Positions 50,465 to 59,543 of a stretch of 64,000 bases of DNA are shown one piece after another. The notes below the pieces were generated by a model. It searched no databases. It was not told the origin of the DNA and saw only the letters and a program-made list of their open reading frames with translations. This DNA is from Hymenobacter sediminis (lineage in GTDB: Bacteria; Bacteroidota; Bacteroidia; Cytophagales; Hymenobacteraceae). How positions within the stretch are numbered: position 1 is the stretch's first letter; each line of letters begins with the position of its first letter. The DNA is taken from contig NZ_QKNS01000003.1 in the NCBI RefSeq assembly GCF_003231285.1, positions 62,001 to 126,000 on the forward strand. Reading direction: 5' to 3'. A program made the position numbers and the translations under genes.

Positions 50465-51589
50465 CTATATAATCGTGCTCATGCCGAGCTTGATGTTGTT
50501 GCGGTGTACCTCACAATCAGCAATGTCGAGCACGCTGTAGGCAATGAAGTTGCCCACCTGCTCGGTGGTGTAGAGGGTACTGGGATTCAGCTCCGGCGTT
50601 ACTACCCCTTGGTCGAGGGCGTGCTGCACGGCGTCGCGCACACAGTCGGCTTCCTCTTGCAGGTCGAAGTGGTCGAGGAGCATAGCGGCCGAGAGGATGG
50701 TAGCAATGGGGTTGGCAATGCCTTTGCCCTTAGCCTGCGGGTAGGAGCCGTGAATGGGCTCAAACAGCGCAGCGCCATCACCTACCGATGCCGATGGCAA
50801 CAGGCCTAGGGAGCCCGCAATGACCGAGGCCTCGTCGGAAATAATGTCCCCGAACATATTCTCCGTCAGGATGACGTCGAACTGCTTCGGATTCAGAATG
50901 ATCTGCATGGCCGCGTTATCCACGAACAGGTAGTCGAGGGCTACGCTGGGGTACTCGGGGGCAATGCTCTGCACCGTTTCGCGCCACAGGCGGGAGGTTT
51001 CCAGCACGTTGGCCTTGTCTACCAGTGTGAGCTGGTGGCGGCGCGTTTCGGCGGCTTTGAAGGCCCGATGCGCAATGCGCAGGATTTCGTCCCGCGAGTA
51101 GGTGCAGTGGTCGTAAGCCCAGGCGCGGTCCTCGCTACGGCCTTTCTCACCGAAGTAAATGCCACCGGTCAGCTCCCGGAAAATCAGAATATCTGTGCCC
51201 TGAATGCGCTCGGCTTTCAGTGGGGAATGCTCCAGCAACTGGTCGTAGGCCGTGATGGGGCGGATGTTGGCGTACAGGCCTAGGGCCTTGCGCAGGCCTA
51301 GCAACCCTTGCTCGGGACGCACTTTGGCGGTAGGGTCGTTGTCGTACTTGGGGTCGCCGATGGCGCCGAGTAGCACGGCATCGGCGCGGCGGCAGGCTTC
51401 GAGGGTAGCGTCGGGTAGGGGCGAGCCGGTGGCGTCAATGGCGCAGGCCCCCATGAGTTGGTAATCAAACTCGAACTCGTGCCCGAAGCGGCTGGACACA
51501 GCCCGCAGTACACGCACGGCCTCGCTACACACTTCCGGACCAATGCCGTCGCCCGGCAACACTACAATGCGTTTGCTTAAAATACCCAT
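50465..51589 (-). CDS. leuB: 3-isopropylmalate dehydrogenase
   Basis: A 374-residue enzyme of the isocitrate/isopropylmalate dehydrogenase family that oxidises and decarboxylates 3-isopropylmalate with [23 protein letters not shown] is the N-terminus, and [13 protein letters not shown] and the Mg-binding [20 protein letters not shown] segment are present. [15 protein letters not shown] is the NAD region. The length is slightly above the usual 350-360. The start overlaps the leuD end by 13 bases, showing coupling; it is the last gene of the leu operon. Confidence 0.95.
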   Translation of the reverse strand: MGILSKRIVVLPGDGIGPEVCSEAVRVLRAVSSRFGHEFEFDYQLMGACAIDATGSPLPDATLEACRRADAVLLGAIGDPKYDNDPTAKVRPEQGLLGLRKALGLYANIRPITAYDQLLEHSPLKAERIQGTDILIFRELTGGIYFGEKGRSEDRAWAYDHCTYSRDEILRIAHRAFKAAETRRHQLTLVDKANVLETSRLWRETVQSIAPEYPSVALDYLFVDNAAMQIILNPKQFDVILTENMFGDIISDEASVIAGSLGLLPSASVGDGAALFEPIHGSYPQAKGKGIANPIATILSAAMLLDHFDLQEEADCVRDAVQHALDQGVVTPELNPSTLYTTEQVGNFIAYSVLDIADCEVHRNNIKLGMSTII

Positions 51590-52176
51590 GACCGTTGCTG
51601 TTCAAAAGCCGTGATGGCCGCCTCCTGGCTAATGAGAAAATCGATGTCGTCGTACCCGTTGATCAGGCACTCTTTTTTGTAAGGGTCCAGCTCGAAGTGA
51701 ATCACCTCTGCCCAGCCGGGTACGGTCAGGGTTTGCGTCTGCAAATCCACCATCAGGGCAGCCTGCGGGTCTTGGTCTACCACCTCGAACAGGCCCTGCA
51801 GCACCTCATCCGAAACCTGCAGGGGCAGCAGACCCGTGTTTAGCGCATTGCCCCGGAAAATATCGGCGAAGTAGCTGCTGATTACTACCCGAAACCCGGC
51901 GTCATACAAGGCCCAGGCGGCGTGCTCCCGACTGGAGCCGCACCCGAAGTTCTTGCCAGCCAGCAGAATCTTGTGGCCTTGGTAGCGGGCATCGTTCAGC
52001 ACGAAATCTGGCTTAGGCTGCCCATCAGCGGTGTAGCGCCAGTCGGCAAACAGGTTAGCACCAAATCCTTCGCGGGTCGTCGCCTTCAGAAAGCGCGCCG
52101 GAATGATCTGGTCGGTATCCACATTTTCTATCGGAAGCGGCACCACGCCGGAGCGTAGTGTTTGGAATTTTTCCAT
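51577..52176 (-). CDS. leuD: 3-isopropylmalate dehydratase small subunit
   Basis: A 199-residue swivelling subunit: [14 protein letters not shown] at the N-terminus and [20 protein letters not shown] in the centre are diagnostic. With LeuC it isomerises 2-isopropylmalate to 3-isopropylmalate. The start is separated from leuC by 260 bases containing a nested repeat, while its end overlaps leuB. Confidence 0.95.
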   Translation of the reverse strand: MEKFQTLRSGVVPLPIENVDTDQIIPARFLKATTREGFGANLFADWRYTADGQPKPDFVLNDARYQGHKILLAGKNFGCGSSREHAAWALYDAGFRVVISSYFADIFRGNALNTGLLPLQVSDEVLQGLFEVVDQDPQAALMVDLQTQTLTVPGWAEVIHFELDPYKKECLINGYDDIDFLISQEAAITAFEQQRSWVF

Positions 52177-52208
52177 GGGGTGGGGAGGATTAACTGTTTA
52201 GAGCTAGG

Positions 52209-52426
52209 CTAAGCTCCCCTCCTCAGATGAGAAGGGGCTGGGGGTGGTTGAAGTGGGCTAGAACGACAACCCGTAACCGTCATTCCGAGCGAAGTCGAGG
52301 AATCTCGCATGCTGACGTTGTAATGGTAATTCAACGATTCGAGCGAGATGTCTCGACAAGACGTTCTCGGTAAACAACGATGGGTCAACCACCCCCAGCC
52401 CCTCCTCATCTGAGGAGGGGAGCTAG
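52209..52426. repeat. Family A inverted repeat, copy 4 (with nested family B), inside the leu operon
   Basis: The left arm 52209-52251 (GCTCCCCTCCTCAGATGAGA, ending GGGGTGGTTGA) pairs with the right arm 52385-52426 (TCAACCACCCCCAGCCCCTC, ending GGGGAGCTAG), with one difference in the left palindrome. Between them lies a family B element (52278-52369). The unit occupies the leuC-leuD gap almost entirely. Confidence 0.88.
52278..52369. repeat. Family B inverted repeat nested in family A copy 4, degenerate
   Basis: The left half starts GTCATTCCGAGCGAAGTCGA and continues AATCTCGCATGCTGACG; the right half GCGAGATGTCTCGACAAGAC has drifted, so pairing is partial. It is an older copy of the same element seen at 1982. 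Confidence 0.65.
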
Positions 52427-52436
52427 GTTCTAGTGT

Positions 52437-53831
52437 CTAGTTCAAATACTGGGTGATGTCTACCAAGCGGCCTTCCACGGCAGTAATAGCCGCTACCAGC
52501 GGGCTAGCGAGTAGAGTGCGGGCGCCGGGGCCCTGGCGCCCTTCGAAGTTGCGGTTGGAGGTGGAAACGCAGTAGGCGCCGGCTGGAATCTTGTCGTCGT
52601 TCATGGCTAGGCAGGCACTGCAGCCTGGTTCACGCAGTTCAAAGCCAGCTTCGGCCAGCACCTTGTCAAGGCCTTCGGCAATGGCTTGTTGCTCTACTTG
52701 TTTGGAGCCAGGCACGATGATGGCTTCCACGTGGGCCGCTTTCTGCTTGCCCCGCACGTAGGCCGCTACCGTGCGCAAATCCTCAATGCGCGAGTTGGTG
52801 CAGCTCCCGATGAACACGTAGTTGATTTCCTTGCCCAGCAGCGACTCGCCCGGCTGAAAACCCATGTAACGCAGTGACTTGTCGAAGCTGGTGGCCTCGC
52901 TACCCCCGTTAAGCACTGGAATGCTGGCCGAGAGCGGAATGCCCATGCCGGGGTTGGTGCCGTAGGTAATCATAGGCTGAATGGCCGATGCATCGAACTG
53001 CAGCTCCGCATCAAATACGGCGTCTTCGTCCGAGTACAGGGTCTGCCAGTAAGCCACGGCTCGGTCCCAGTTCTCACCCTGGGGCGCAAACCGGCGGCCT
53101 TTCACGTACTCGAACGTGGTAGCATCGGGGGCAATGAGGCCGCCGCGGGCACCCATCTCAATGCTCATATTGCAGACCGTCATGCGGCCTTCCATGCTCA
53201 GGCCCCGAATGGCGCTGCCGGCGTACTCCACAAAGTAGCCCGTGGCCCCGCCGGTGCCCAGCTGCGAAATCACGTACAGAATCAAATCCTTGGCCGTTAC
53301 GCCGGGCCGCAAGTCGCCATCCAGGGTGATGCGCATGCGCTTGGGCTTGTCGAGCAGCAGGCACTGCGAGGCCATTACCTGCGTCACCTGGCTGGTGCCA
53401 ATGCCGAAGGCAATAGTCCCAAACGCGCCGTGGGTAGAGGTGTGGCTGTCGCCGCACACCATGGTCAGGCCCGGCTGCGTGATGCCCAGTTCCGGCCCAA
53501 TTACGTGCACAATGCCCTGGTATTGGTGGCCTAGGCCATACAGCTCCACGCCAAACTTGGCGCAGTTCTCCGTGAGCTTATCCACCTGGGAGCGGGACAG
53601 TGGGTCCTGAATCGGCTGGTCCTGGTGGCGCGTGGGCACGTTGTGGTCAGCGGTAGCTACTATCTGCTCCGTGCGGCGCAGCGTGAGGCCGCGGGCCGTT
53701 AGCTCGTCAAACGCCTGAGGGCTGGTTACTTCGTGAATCAGATGGCGGTCGATGTAAAACACCGTGAGGCCGCCGGCTACTTCGCGCACCACGTGCGCGT
53801 CCCAAATTTTATCAAATAAGGTCTTAGCCAT
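52437..53831 (-). CDS. leuC: 3-isopropylmalate dehydratase large subunit
   Basis: A 464-residue aconitase-like enzyme with the three Cys that hold the [4Fe-4S] cluster: [13 protein letters not shown] and [27 protein letters not shown] and [19 protein letters not shown] are further family motifs. Its partner LeuD is encoded downstream. The gap to leuD (260 bases with a nested hairpin) is unusual for genes that form one enzyme, while leuA precedes it after 86 bases with a hairpin. Confidence 0.95.
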   Translation of the reverse strand: MAKTLFDKIWDAHVVREVAGGLTVFYIDRHLIHEVTSPQAFDELTARGLTLRRTEQIVATADHNVPTRHQDQPIQDPLSRSQVDKLTENCAKFGVELYGLGHQYQGIVHVIGPELGITQPGLTMVCGDSHTSTHGAFGTIAFGIGTSQVTQVMASQCLLLDKPKRMRITLDGDLRPGVTAKDLILYVISQLGTGGATGYFVEYAGSAIRGLSMEGRMTVCNMSIEMGARGGLIAPDATTFEYVKGRRFAPQGENWDRAVAYWQTLYSDEDAVFDAELQFDASAIQPMITYGTNPGMGIPLSASIPVLNGGSEATSFDKSLRYMGFQPGESLLGKEINYVFIGSCTNSRIEDLRTVAAYVRGKQKAAHVEAIIVPGSKQVEQQAIAEGLDKVLAEAGFELREPGCSACLAMNDDKIPAGAYCVSTSNRNFEGRQGPGARTLLASPLVAAITAVEGRLVDITQYLN

Positions 53832-53864
53832 GAGAGAGGGGTGGGGGCGGGGTTAGAAATAAGC

Positions 53865-53902
53865 AGACCGTCAGGCGTAGGCGGTGCTACGCGTGACGGT
53901 CT
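53865..53902 (-). other. Intercistronic hairpin between leuA and leuC
   Basis: AGACCGTCAGGCGTAG and CTACGCGTGACGGTCT form a 16-bp stem with one internal mismatch and a six-base loop, 15 bases past leuA. The minus strand has no T-run; on the plus side TTTC follows. It could be an mRNA stability or partial termination element within the operon. Confidence 0.65.
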
Positions 53903-53917
53903 TTCGAGAGGTGGTAC

Positions 53918-55084
53918 TTAGCTGACGGTAACGAGCTGCTCCTGCTCCACCATCACGTGCAAGTCCTCGTCAACCACTTCTTTCTGGCGGTCGGCCAGCA
54001 CGAGGAAGGAGGCGTAGGCCTTGTTGAGGGCGGTACGGTCAAAGTCGTAGCCAATTTTCTGGAGGCGGTAGGCCAGGGCCGCGCGGCCGGAGCGGGCCGT
54101 CAGCACAATGGCCGAATCGGGCATGCCTACTTCGCGCGGGTCAATAATTTCGTAGGTCTCGCGGTGCTTGATAACGCCGTCCTGGTGGATGCCGCTGGAG
54201 TGTGAAAACGCGTTGGCGCCCACAATGGCCTTATTCGGCTGCACCGGCATGCTCATCAGATGCGACACCATGGCCGAGGTTTCGGCGAGAAGCTTGGTGT
54301 TGATGCCCGTCTCGAAGTTGAGGTAGGGGTGCTGGCGCAGCACCATCACGGCTTCTTCCAAGGCCGTATTGCCGGCCCGCTCGCCTACGCCATTGATGGT
54401 GCACTCTACCTGCTGGGCACCGTTGAGCACGCCGGCAATGGAGTTGGCCGTAGCCATACCCAAATCGTTGTGGCAGTGAGTAGAGAGGCGCACGTGCTCA
54501 ATACCACGCACGTTATCCGCCAGGTACTTAATCTTGGCCCCGTACTCGCTGGGCAGGCAGTAGCCGGTAGTGTCGGGAATATTCAGCACGGTAGCACCGG
54601 CACGAATGGCGGCCTCGCATACTCGGGCCAGAAACTCGTTATCCGTGCGCCCCGCGTCCTCGGCGTAAAACTCTACGTCTTCCACGAAGGACTTGGCCAG
54701 CTTCACCGCCGCCACGGCCCGTTCCAACACTTTCTCGGGGGTAGTACAGAGCTTGAACTTGATGTGCGAATCGGAGGTGCCAATACCCGTATGAATGCGC
54801 GGGTACTTTGCAGATTTCAGGGCCTCGGCGGCCGTAATAATATCGTTCTCCACCGCCCGCGAAAGTCCGCAGACGGTAGCATAGCGCGTCTGGGCCGCAA
54901 TGGCTGCCACCGCCGCAAAGTCGCCGGGGCTCGACACCGGAAAACCCGCCTCAATCACGTCGACGCCGAGTAGCTCTAGCTGTCGGGCAATCAGCAGTTT
55001 CTCGTCCCGGTTCAGCTTGCAGCCCGGCACCTGTTCCCCGTCGCGCAGGGTCGTGTCGAAGATGTGGATTTTCTGAGTTGCCAT
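53918..55084 (-). CDS. leuA: 2-isopropylmalate synthase, short form lacking the regulatory domain
   Basis: A 388-residue HMGL-like TIM-barrel enzyme that condenses acetyl-CoA with 2-oxoisovalerate. [13 protein letters not shown] holds the metal ligands' start, [15 protein letters not shown] the HxH, and [14 protein letters not shown] and [15 protein letters not shown] further conserved parts. Standard LeuA has about 510-550 residues, including a C-terminal allosteric domain that binds leucine; here the protein ends soon after the helical subdomains ([19 protein letters not shown]). Related short enzymes include NifV-type homocitrate synthases, but the leuCDB neighbours support LeuA. Leucine feedback at the protein level is therefore doubtful. 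Confidence 0.88.
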   Translation of the reverse strand: MATQKIHIFDTTLRDGEQVPGCKLNRDEKLLIARQLELLGVDVIEAGFPVSSPGDFAAVAAIAAQTRYATVCGLSRAVENDIITAAEALKSAKYPRIHTGIGTSDSHIKFKLCTTPEKVLERAVAAVKLAKSFVEDVEFYAEDAGRTDNEFLARVCEAAIRAGATVLNIPDTTGYCLPSEYGAKIKYLADNVRGIEHVRLSTHCHNDLGMATANSIAGVLNGAQQVECTINGVGERAGNTALEEAVMVLRQHPYLNFETGINTKLLAETSAMVSHLMSMPVQPNKAIVGANAFSHSSGIHQDGVIKHRETYEIIDPREVGMPDSAIVLTARSGRAALAYRLQKIGYDFDRTALNKAYASFLVLADRQKEVVDEDLHVMVEQEQLVTVS

Positions 55085-55440
55085 GTTTCTAGGGTTCAGT
55101 CAGCGAAAAAGCTTCCTGCAAGTACATGGCTCCAGTGCGTCAGCAAAAACCGGCCGCTCACGCGCCTACTATTTCTAAAACGAGTAATTTATTTTGTAAT
55201 ATGCTGATTTATAGCGTTTAGCATTCGGTAGGAATACAATGGCAAAGGCAAGGAAGAACGAGGCTTCTGGCCGGTAAGTGGGGGTAGGGCCGGCCCATTG
55301 GCGCGGCGCTAAGCTACTCGTACCCTCACACTCGGGGTTTGAACAGCGAAAAAGGACTTCAGCCGCCCGCAGGAGAGCCGCAACCGAAGCCCTATCTTCG
55401 GCCGCAGGCCAACCAGTAGGCCTGATTCTAGAGCTACCCG
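55085..55440. other. 356-base divergent region between leuA and the RNA-repair operon
   Basis: It must carry promoters for both directions. The AT-rich block 55170-55235 (TAATTTATTTTGTAATATGC) is the best candidate, with TTATTTTG one base off a -7 box on the plus strand, and CAAAGGCA at 55243 one base off on the minus strand. A 12-codon minus-strand frame ([12 protein letters not shown]) before leuA has only two Leu codons, so it is not a convincing attenuator peptide. No palindromic operator was clear. Confidence 0.45.
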
Positions 55441-56883
55441 ATGCTATTAACCATTACCACCACCCATCAACCGGCAACTGATTTAGGCTATCTGCTGCAT
55501 AAAAATCCTGCCCGGCTACAGTCCCTGGACATTGCGGCGGGCCAAGTACATATCTTTTATCCGGAGGCTACCCTTGAGCGCTGCACGGTGGCCCTGCTAC
55601 TCGACATCGACCCTGTGGCCCTAGTCCGCAGCCACCGCGGCCCGGCCGGGGAGGGCTTCGCGCTGGAACAGTACGTGAACGACCGACCCTACGTGGCCTC
55701 TTCGTTTCTGAGCACGGCTCTGTCCAAGGCCTTCAATACTGCCATGAACGGCACCTGCAAGGACCGCCCAGAGTTGCCCGATGTGCTGCTACCCCTGGAA
55801 GCCACTGTAGCCGTGATGCCTGCCGCCAACGCCGAGCAGTTGCAGCGCCTGTTCAGCCCCCTGGGCTACGAAGTAACCACCGAAGCCCACGCCCTGGACC
55901 CCACAGTGCCGGAGTGGGGCAACAGTCGCTACTTCACGCTGCGTCTGCGCCACGCCGCCCTGCGCCTGCAAGACTTGCTTTCTCATCTGTATGTGCTGAT
56001 TCCGGTGCTGGACAACGACAAGCACTATTGGGTAAACGCCAGCGAAGCCGAGAAACTGCTGCACCGCGGCGCTGCCTGGCTACCCCAGCACCCCGACCGG
56101 GAATTTATCACCCGCCGCTACCTGCGTAACCTGGCTCAGTACGTGAATCCTACCCTAGAGCGGCTGTTGGAAGGCGAAGAGCCCTTGGGCGAAGAAGCCG
56201 CTGATTTCAACCCGCTGGAAACCACAGCCCCCGCAGGTGCCGAGGCGACTCATGCCCTAGGCCAGTCGGCTACCCGGGAAAAGCAGAGCCTGCACGATGT
56301 GCGCCTGGACCGGGTGGCGGAAGAAATGCGGCGGCTGGGTGCCAAGCGCGTCCTGGATTTAGGCTGCGGCGAAGGCAAGCTGGTGCGCCGACTGCTAAGC
56401 ATGCCCCACGTAGAGCATGTGCTGGGGATGGACGTGTCGCACCGGGAACTGCAGCGGGCCCAGGAGCGGCTGCACGTAGCCGAAATGCCTCCGCGCCAGC
56501 GCGAGCGACTAACCCTTACCCAAGGCTCCCTGCTCTACCACGACCCGCGTTTGAGTGGCTACGATGCCGCGGCCGTGGTAGAGGTGATTGAGCACCTGGA
56601 CGAAAGCCGTTTGGCCGCCTTTGAGCAGGTAGTGTTTGCTAGAGCCCGCCCCGGCGCGGTGCTGGTCACTACCCCCAACGCCGACTACAATCAGCGCTAT
56701 GAAACCCTGTCCGCCGGTCAGTTTCGGCACACCGACCACCGCTTCGAGTGGACGCAGGCCCAGTTCCAGGAGTGGGCCGCTGGCGTGGCGGAGCGCAACG
56801 GATATCGGGTGCGGGTAGAGGCGCTGGGGCCGGAGGTGGCCGAAGTAGGCGCCCCTTCGCAGTTAGCCGTGTTTGAGCGATAA
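55441..56883 (+). CDS. hen1: Hen1 3'-terminal RNA ribose 2'-O-methyltransferase
   Basis: A 480-residue bacterial Hen1. The N-terminal half (about 1-245) is the domain that in Clostridium thermocellum stimulates Pnkp ligase. The C-terminal half is the methyltransferase: SAM-binding VLDLGCGEGKLV (305-316), the metal-binding EVIEHLD (Glu381, Glu384, His385) and a further His in FRHTDHRFEW, matching the Glu-Glu-His-His site of known Hen1. It marks the 3' end of a cleaved tRNA with a 2'-O-methyl group so that ligation produces a junction resistant to re-cleavage. It is the first gene of the operon; pnkp follows after 59 bases. Confidence 0.93.
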   Translation: MLLTITTTHQPATDLGYLLHKNPARLQSLDIAAGQVHIFYPEATLERCTVALLLDIDPVALVRSHRGPAGEGFALEQYVNDRPYVASSFLSTALSKAFNTAMNGTCKDRPELPDVLLPLEATVAVMPAANAEQLQRLFSPLGYEVTTEAHALDPTVPEWGNSRYFTLRLRHAALRLQDLLSHLYVLIPVLDNDKHYWVNASEAEKLLHRGAAWLPQHPDREFITRRYLRNLAQYVNPTLERLLEGEEPLGEEAADFNPLETTAPAGAEATHALGQSATREKQSLHDVRLDRVAEEMRRLGAKRVLDLGCGEGKLVRRLLSMPHVEHVLGMDVSHRELQRAQERLHVAEMPPRQRERLTLTQGSLLYHDPRLSGYDAAAVVEVIEHLDESRLAAFEQVVFARARPGAVLVTTPNADYNQRYETLSAGQFRHTDHRFEWTQAQFQEWAAGVAERNGYRVRVEALGPEVAEVGAPSQLAVFER

Positions 56884-56942
56884 TCCAGATGTTGATGCTG
56901 GCCTAAGGGATATTTCTGCCCAGGCCTCCTATTGCTAGTTTT

Positions 56943-59543
56943 ATGTCCTTGACTACTCTTAAAGTCCCCGAGCTGTCCTTGGTGTTGCTAATTGGCACCT
57001 CCGGAGCCGGGAAAAGTACGTTTGCCCGCCGCTTATTTCGTGCTTCTGAAATCGTTTCCTCGGACCAGTGCCGGGAGCTGGTGGCCGATGATGAAAACGA
57101 CCAGTCGGCCACGCCGGATGCCTTTGCTCTGCTGCACTACCTCGTTGGGCTGCGCCTGAAGCGCGGCCTACTCACGGTGGTAGATGCCACCAACGTGCAG
57201 CCCGAGGCCCGCAAAACTCTCGTGCAGTTGGCCCGCGACTACCATGTGCTACCCACGGCTATCATCCTAGACGTGCCCGACCGCGTGGCCGAGGACCGCA
57301 ACCGCGCCCGGGCAGAGCGCATGCACATGGGGCGCCACGTAATTCCGCAGCAGCGCCAGCAGTTGCGGCGAAGCCTGAAAACCCTGAAGGCCGAGGGCTT
57401 CCGCCACATTTACCACCTGCATGGCACCGAGGAAATTGAGGCCGTGCAAACCGTAGTGCGCGACCCGCTCTACAACAACCGCAAGCACGAAACTGGCCCC
57501 TTCGATATCATCGGGGACGTGCACGGCTGCTACGACGAACTAGTGCAGTTGCTTACCAAGCTGGGCTACTCCGTGGCAGCTGAGCCCGTAGTTGATGCGC
57601 GCGACCTAGGCGTGCGTGTGCAGGCACCGGCTGGCCGGCGGGCCCTATTCCTGGGAGACCTAGTGGACCGCGGCCCGGCTTCGCCGCAGGTGCTGCGCCT
57701 GGTTATGCGCATGGTGCAAGATGGCACGGCCCTGTGCGTGCCCGGTAACCACGACATCAAGCTGCTGCGCCACCTCAACGGCAAACAGGTAAACGACAAG
57801 CATGGCTTTGCCGAAACACTTCAGCAGCTGGCCGTTGAGTCCGATACATTCAAAAACCAGGTACGCCAGTTTCTGGATGGGTTGGTGAGCCACTACGTGC
57901 TCGATGGTGGCAAACTGGTAGTCGCCCACGCCGGGCTGCGCGAAGACATGCAGGGTAGGGGCTCCGGGGCCGTGCGCGCCTTCGCGTTGTTCGGGGAAAC
58001 GACGGGTGAAATCGATGAGTTCGGGTTGCCCGTGCGCTACAACTGGGCTTCGGAGTACCGCGGGCGCGCCATGGTGGTGTACGGCCACACGCCCGTGCCC
58101 GACCCCGAGTGGCTCAACAACACCATTGATATTGATACCGGCTGCGTGTTTGGGGGTAGGCTGACGGTCTTGCGCTACCCCGAGCGGGAGCTGGTAACGG
58201 TGCCAGCCGCGCAGGTGTACTGCGAACCAGTGCGCCCCCTGCGGCCGGCCGAAGTAGCCCAGGCAACGGCCCAGCTTACGGCCCAGCAGCAGCACGACGA
58301 CCTGCTCGACATCCGCGACGTAACAGGCAAGCAGATTATTCGCACCCGCCTGTTGCCCTCTGTAACCATCCGGGAAGAAAATGGCGTGGCTGCCCTGGAG
58401 GTCATGAGCCGCTTTGCCCTGAACCCCAAGTGGCTGCTCTACCTGCCGCCCACCATGTCGCCTTCCGAAACCAGCGCCCTGCCCGATCTGCTGGAGCATC
58501 CGGCTGAAGCCTTCGACTACTTCCGCCGTCAGGACGTGCAGCGGGTGGTATGCGAGGAAAAGCACATGGGCAGCCGCGTGGTAGTAGTGCTGGCCAAGGA
58601 TGATGATGCCGCTCGCCGCCGCTTTGGCGTGGTAGGTGAGGGGCCGGGCAAATGCTACACCCGTACCGGCCGTAACTTCTTCAACGACCCGGCCCTGGAA
58701 GCGGCTTTCCTGACCCGCCTGCAGGAGGCACTCACTACCGCTGGCTTCTGGGAGAAGTTCAGCACCGATTGGCTGTGTTTGGATGCCGAGCTATTGCCTT
58801 GGTCGGCCAAGGCTCAGGAGCTGATTAAAAACCAATACGCTGCCGTAGCGGCGGCGGCCACGGCAGCCCTGCCCGTTGCGGCGGCCGTGCTAGCCCAAGC
58901 CGCCACGCGCAATCTGGATGGTATTGAGGCCCTGCTGGCCCGCACCACGGCGCGGCAAGCGGCCGCCGAGCACTATGCCGAGGCCTACCGCCGCTACTGC
59001 TGGCCAGTGGAGAGCCTCTCTGACCTGCGCTTGGCGCCCTTCCACCTGCTGGCTACCGAAGGCCGAACCTACTTCGATAAGGACCACGCCTGGCACATGG
59101 AAACCCTGCGAGCCATCTGCCTCGCCGATGAGGGCCTGCTGCGCGCTACCCCTTACCGGGTGGTAAACCTGGCCGATATCACCGACGTGGAAGCTGCCAC
59201 CCAGTGGTGGACCGACCTGACTGCCGCCGGGGGCGAAGGCATGGTAGTCAAGCCCTACGACTTTATCCCGGCCGGTCATAAGCACTTGGTACAGCCCGCC
59301 CTGAAGTGCCGGGGCCGCGAGTACCTGCGCATTATTTACGGTCCGGACTATCTGTTGCCGGGCAACTTGGAGCGCCTGCGCGAGCGGGCCGTGAAAACCA
59401 AGCGTAACCTGGCCCTGCGGGAATTTGCCCTGGGTGTGGAAGGCTTGGAGCGCTTTGTGGCGGGAGCCCCTTTGCGCGAGGTACACCAGTGCGTGTTTGG
59501 CGTGCTGGCTCTGGAAAGTGAAGCAATTGACCCCCGCCTCTGA
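56943..59543 (+). CDS. pnkp: Pnkp polynucleotide kinase-phosphatase-ligase
   Basis: An 866-residue three-domain RNA-repair enzyme, close to the usual length of about 870. Kinase: P-loop GTSGAGKST with Lys24, domain about 1-180. Phosphatase: GDVHGC (191-196), GDLVDRG (238-244), GNHD (268-271), HAG (329-331), GHTPV (381-385), about 185-430. Ligase/adenylyltransferase: nucleophile Lys540 in EEKHMGSR, about 480-866. It heals 5'-OH and 2',3'-cyclic phosphate ends and seals RNA when Hen1 is present. Its stop overlaps the next start (TGATG), showing tight coupling. Confidence 0.95.
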   Translation: MSLTTLKVPELSLVLLIGTSGAGKSTFARRLFRASEIVSSDQCRELVADDENDQSATPDAFALLHYLVGLRLKRGLLTVVDATNVQPEARKTLVQLARDYHVLPTAIILDVPDRVAEDRNRARAERMHMGRHVIPQQRQQLRRSLKTLKAEGFRHIYHLHGTEEIEAVQTVVRDPLYNNRKHETGPFDIIGDVHGCYDELVQLLTKLGYSVAAEPVVDARDLGVRVQAPAGRRALFLGDLVDRGPASPQVLRLVMRMVQDGTALCVPGNHDIKLLRHLNGKQVNDKHGFAETLQQLAVESDTFKNQVRQFLDGLVSHYVLDGGKLVVAHAGLREDMQGRGSGAVRAFALFGETTGEIDEFGLPVRYNWASEYRGRAMVVYGHTPVPDPEWLNNTIDIDTGCVFGGRLTVLRYPERELVTVPAAQVYCEPVRPLRPAEVAQATAQLTAQQQHDDLLDIRDVTGKQIIRTRLLPSVTIREENGVAALEVMSRFALNPKWLLYLPPTMSPSETSALPDLLEHPAEAFDYFRRQDVQRVVCEEKHMGSRVVVVLAKDDDAARRRFGVVGEGPGKCYTRTGRNFFNDPALEAAFLTRLQEALTTAGFWEKFSTDWLCLDAELLPWSAKAQELIKNQYAAVAAAATAALPVAAAVLAQAATRNLDGIEALLARTTARQAAAEHYAEAYRRYCWPVESLSDLRLAPFHLLATEGRTYFDKDHAWHMETLRAICLADEGLLRATPYRVVNLADITDVEAATQWWTDLTAAGGEGMVVKPYDFIPAGHKHLVQPALKCRGREYLRIIYGPDYLLPGNLERLRERAVKTKRNLALREFALGVEGLERFVAGAPLREVHQCVFGVLALESEAIDPRL

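Noticed and set aside
11241-52434. Family A and B repeats as a CRISPR array or phage attachment sites
   Set aside because: They occur as paired inverted arms at scattered sites, without regular spacers, cas genes or integrase.
55085-55160. Leucine attenuator peptide before leuA
   Set aside because: The only short frame has two Leu codons in 12 and no alternative hairpins with a T-run.
55278-55481. 67-codon frame overlapping the hen1 start
   Set aside because: No start signal, runs into hen1 in a different frame.
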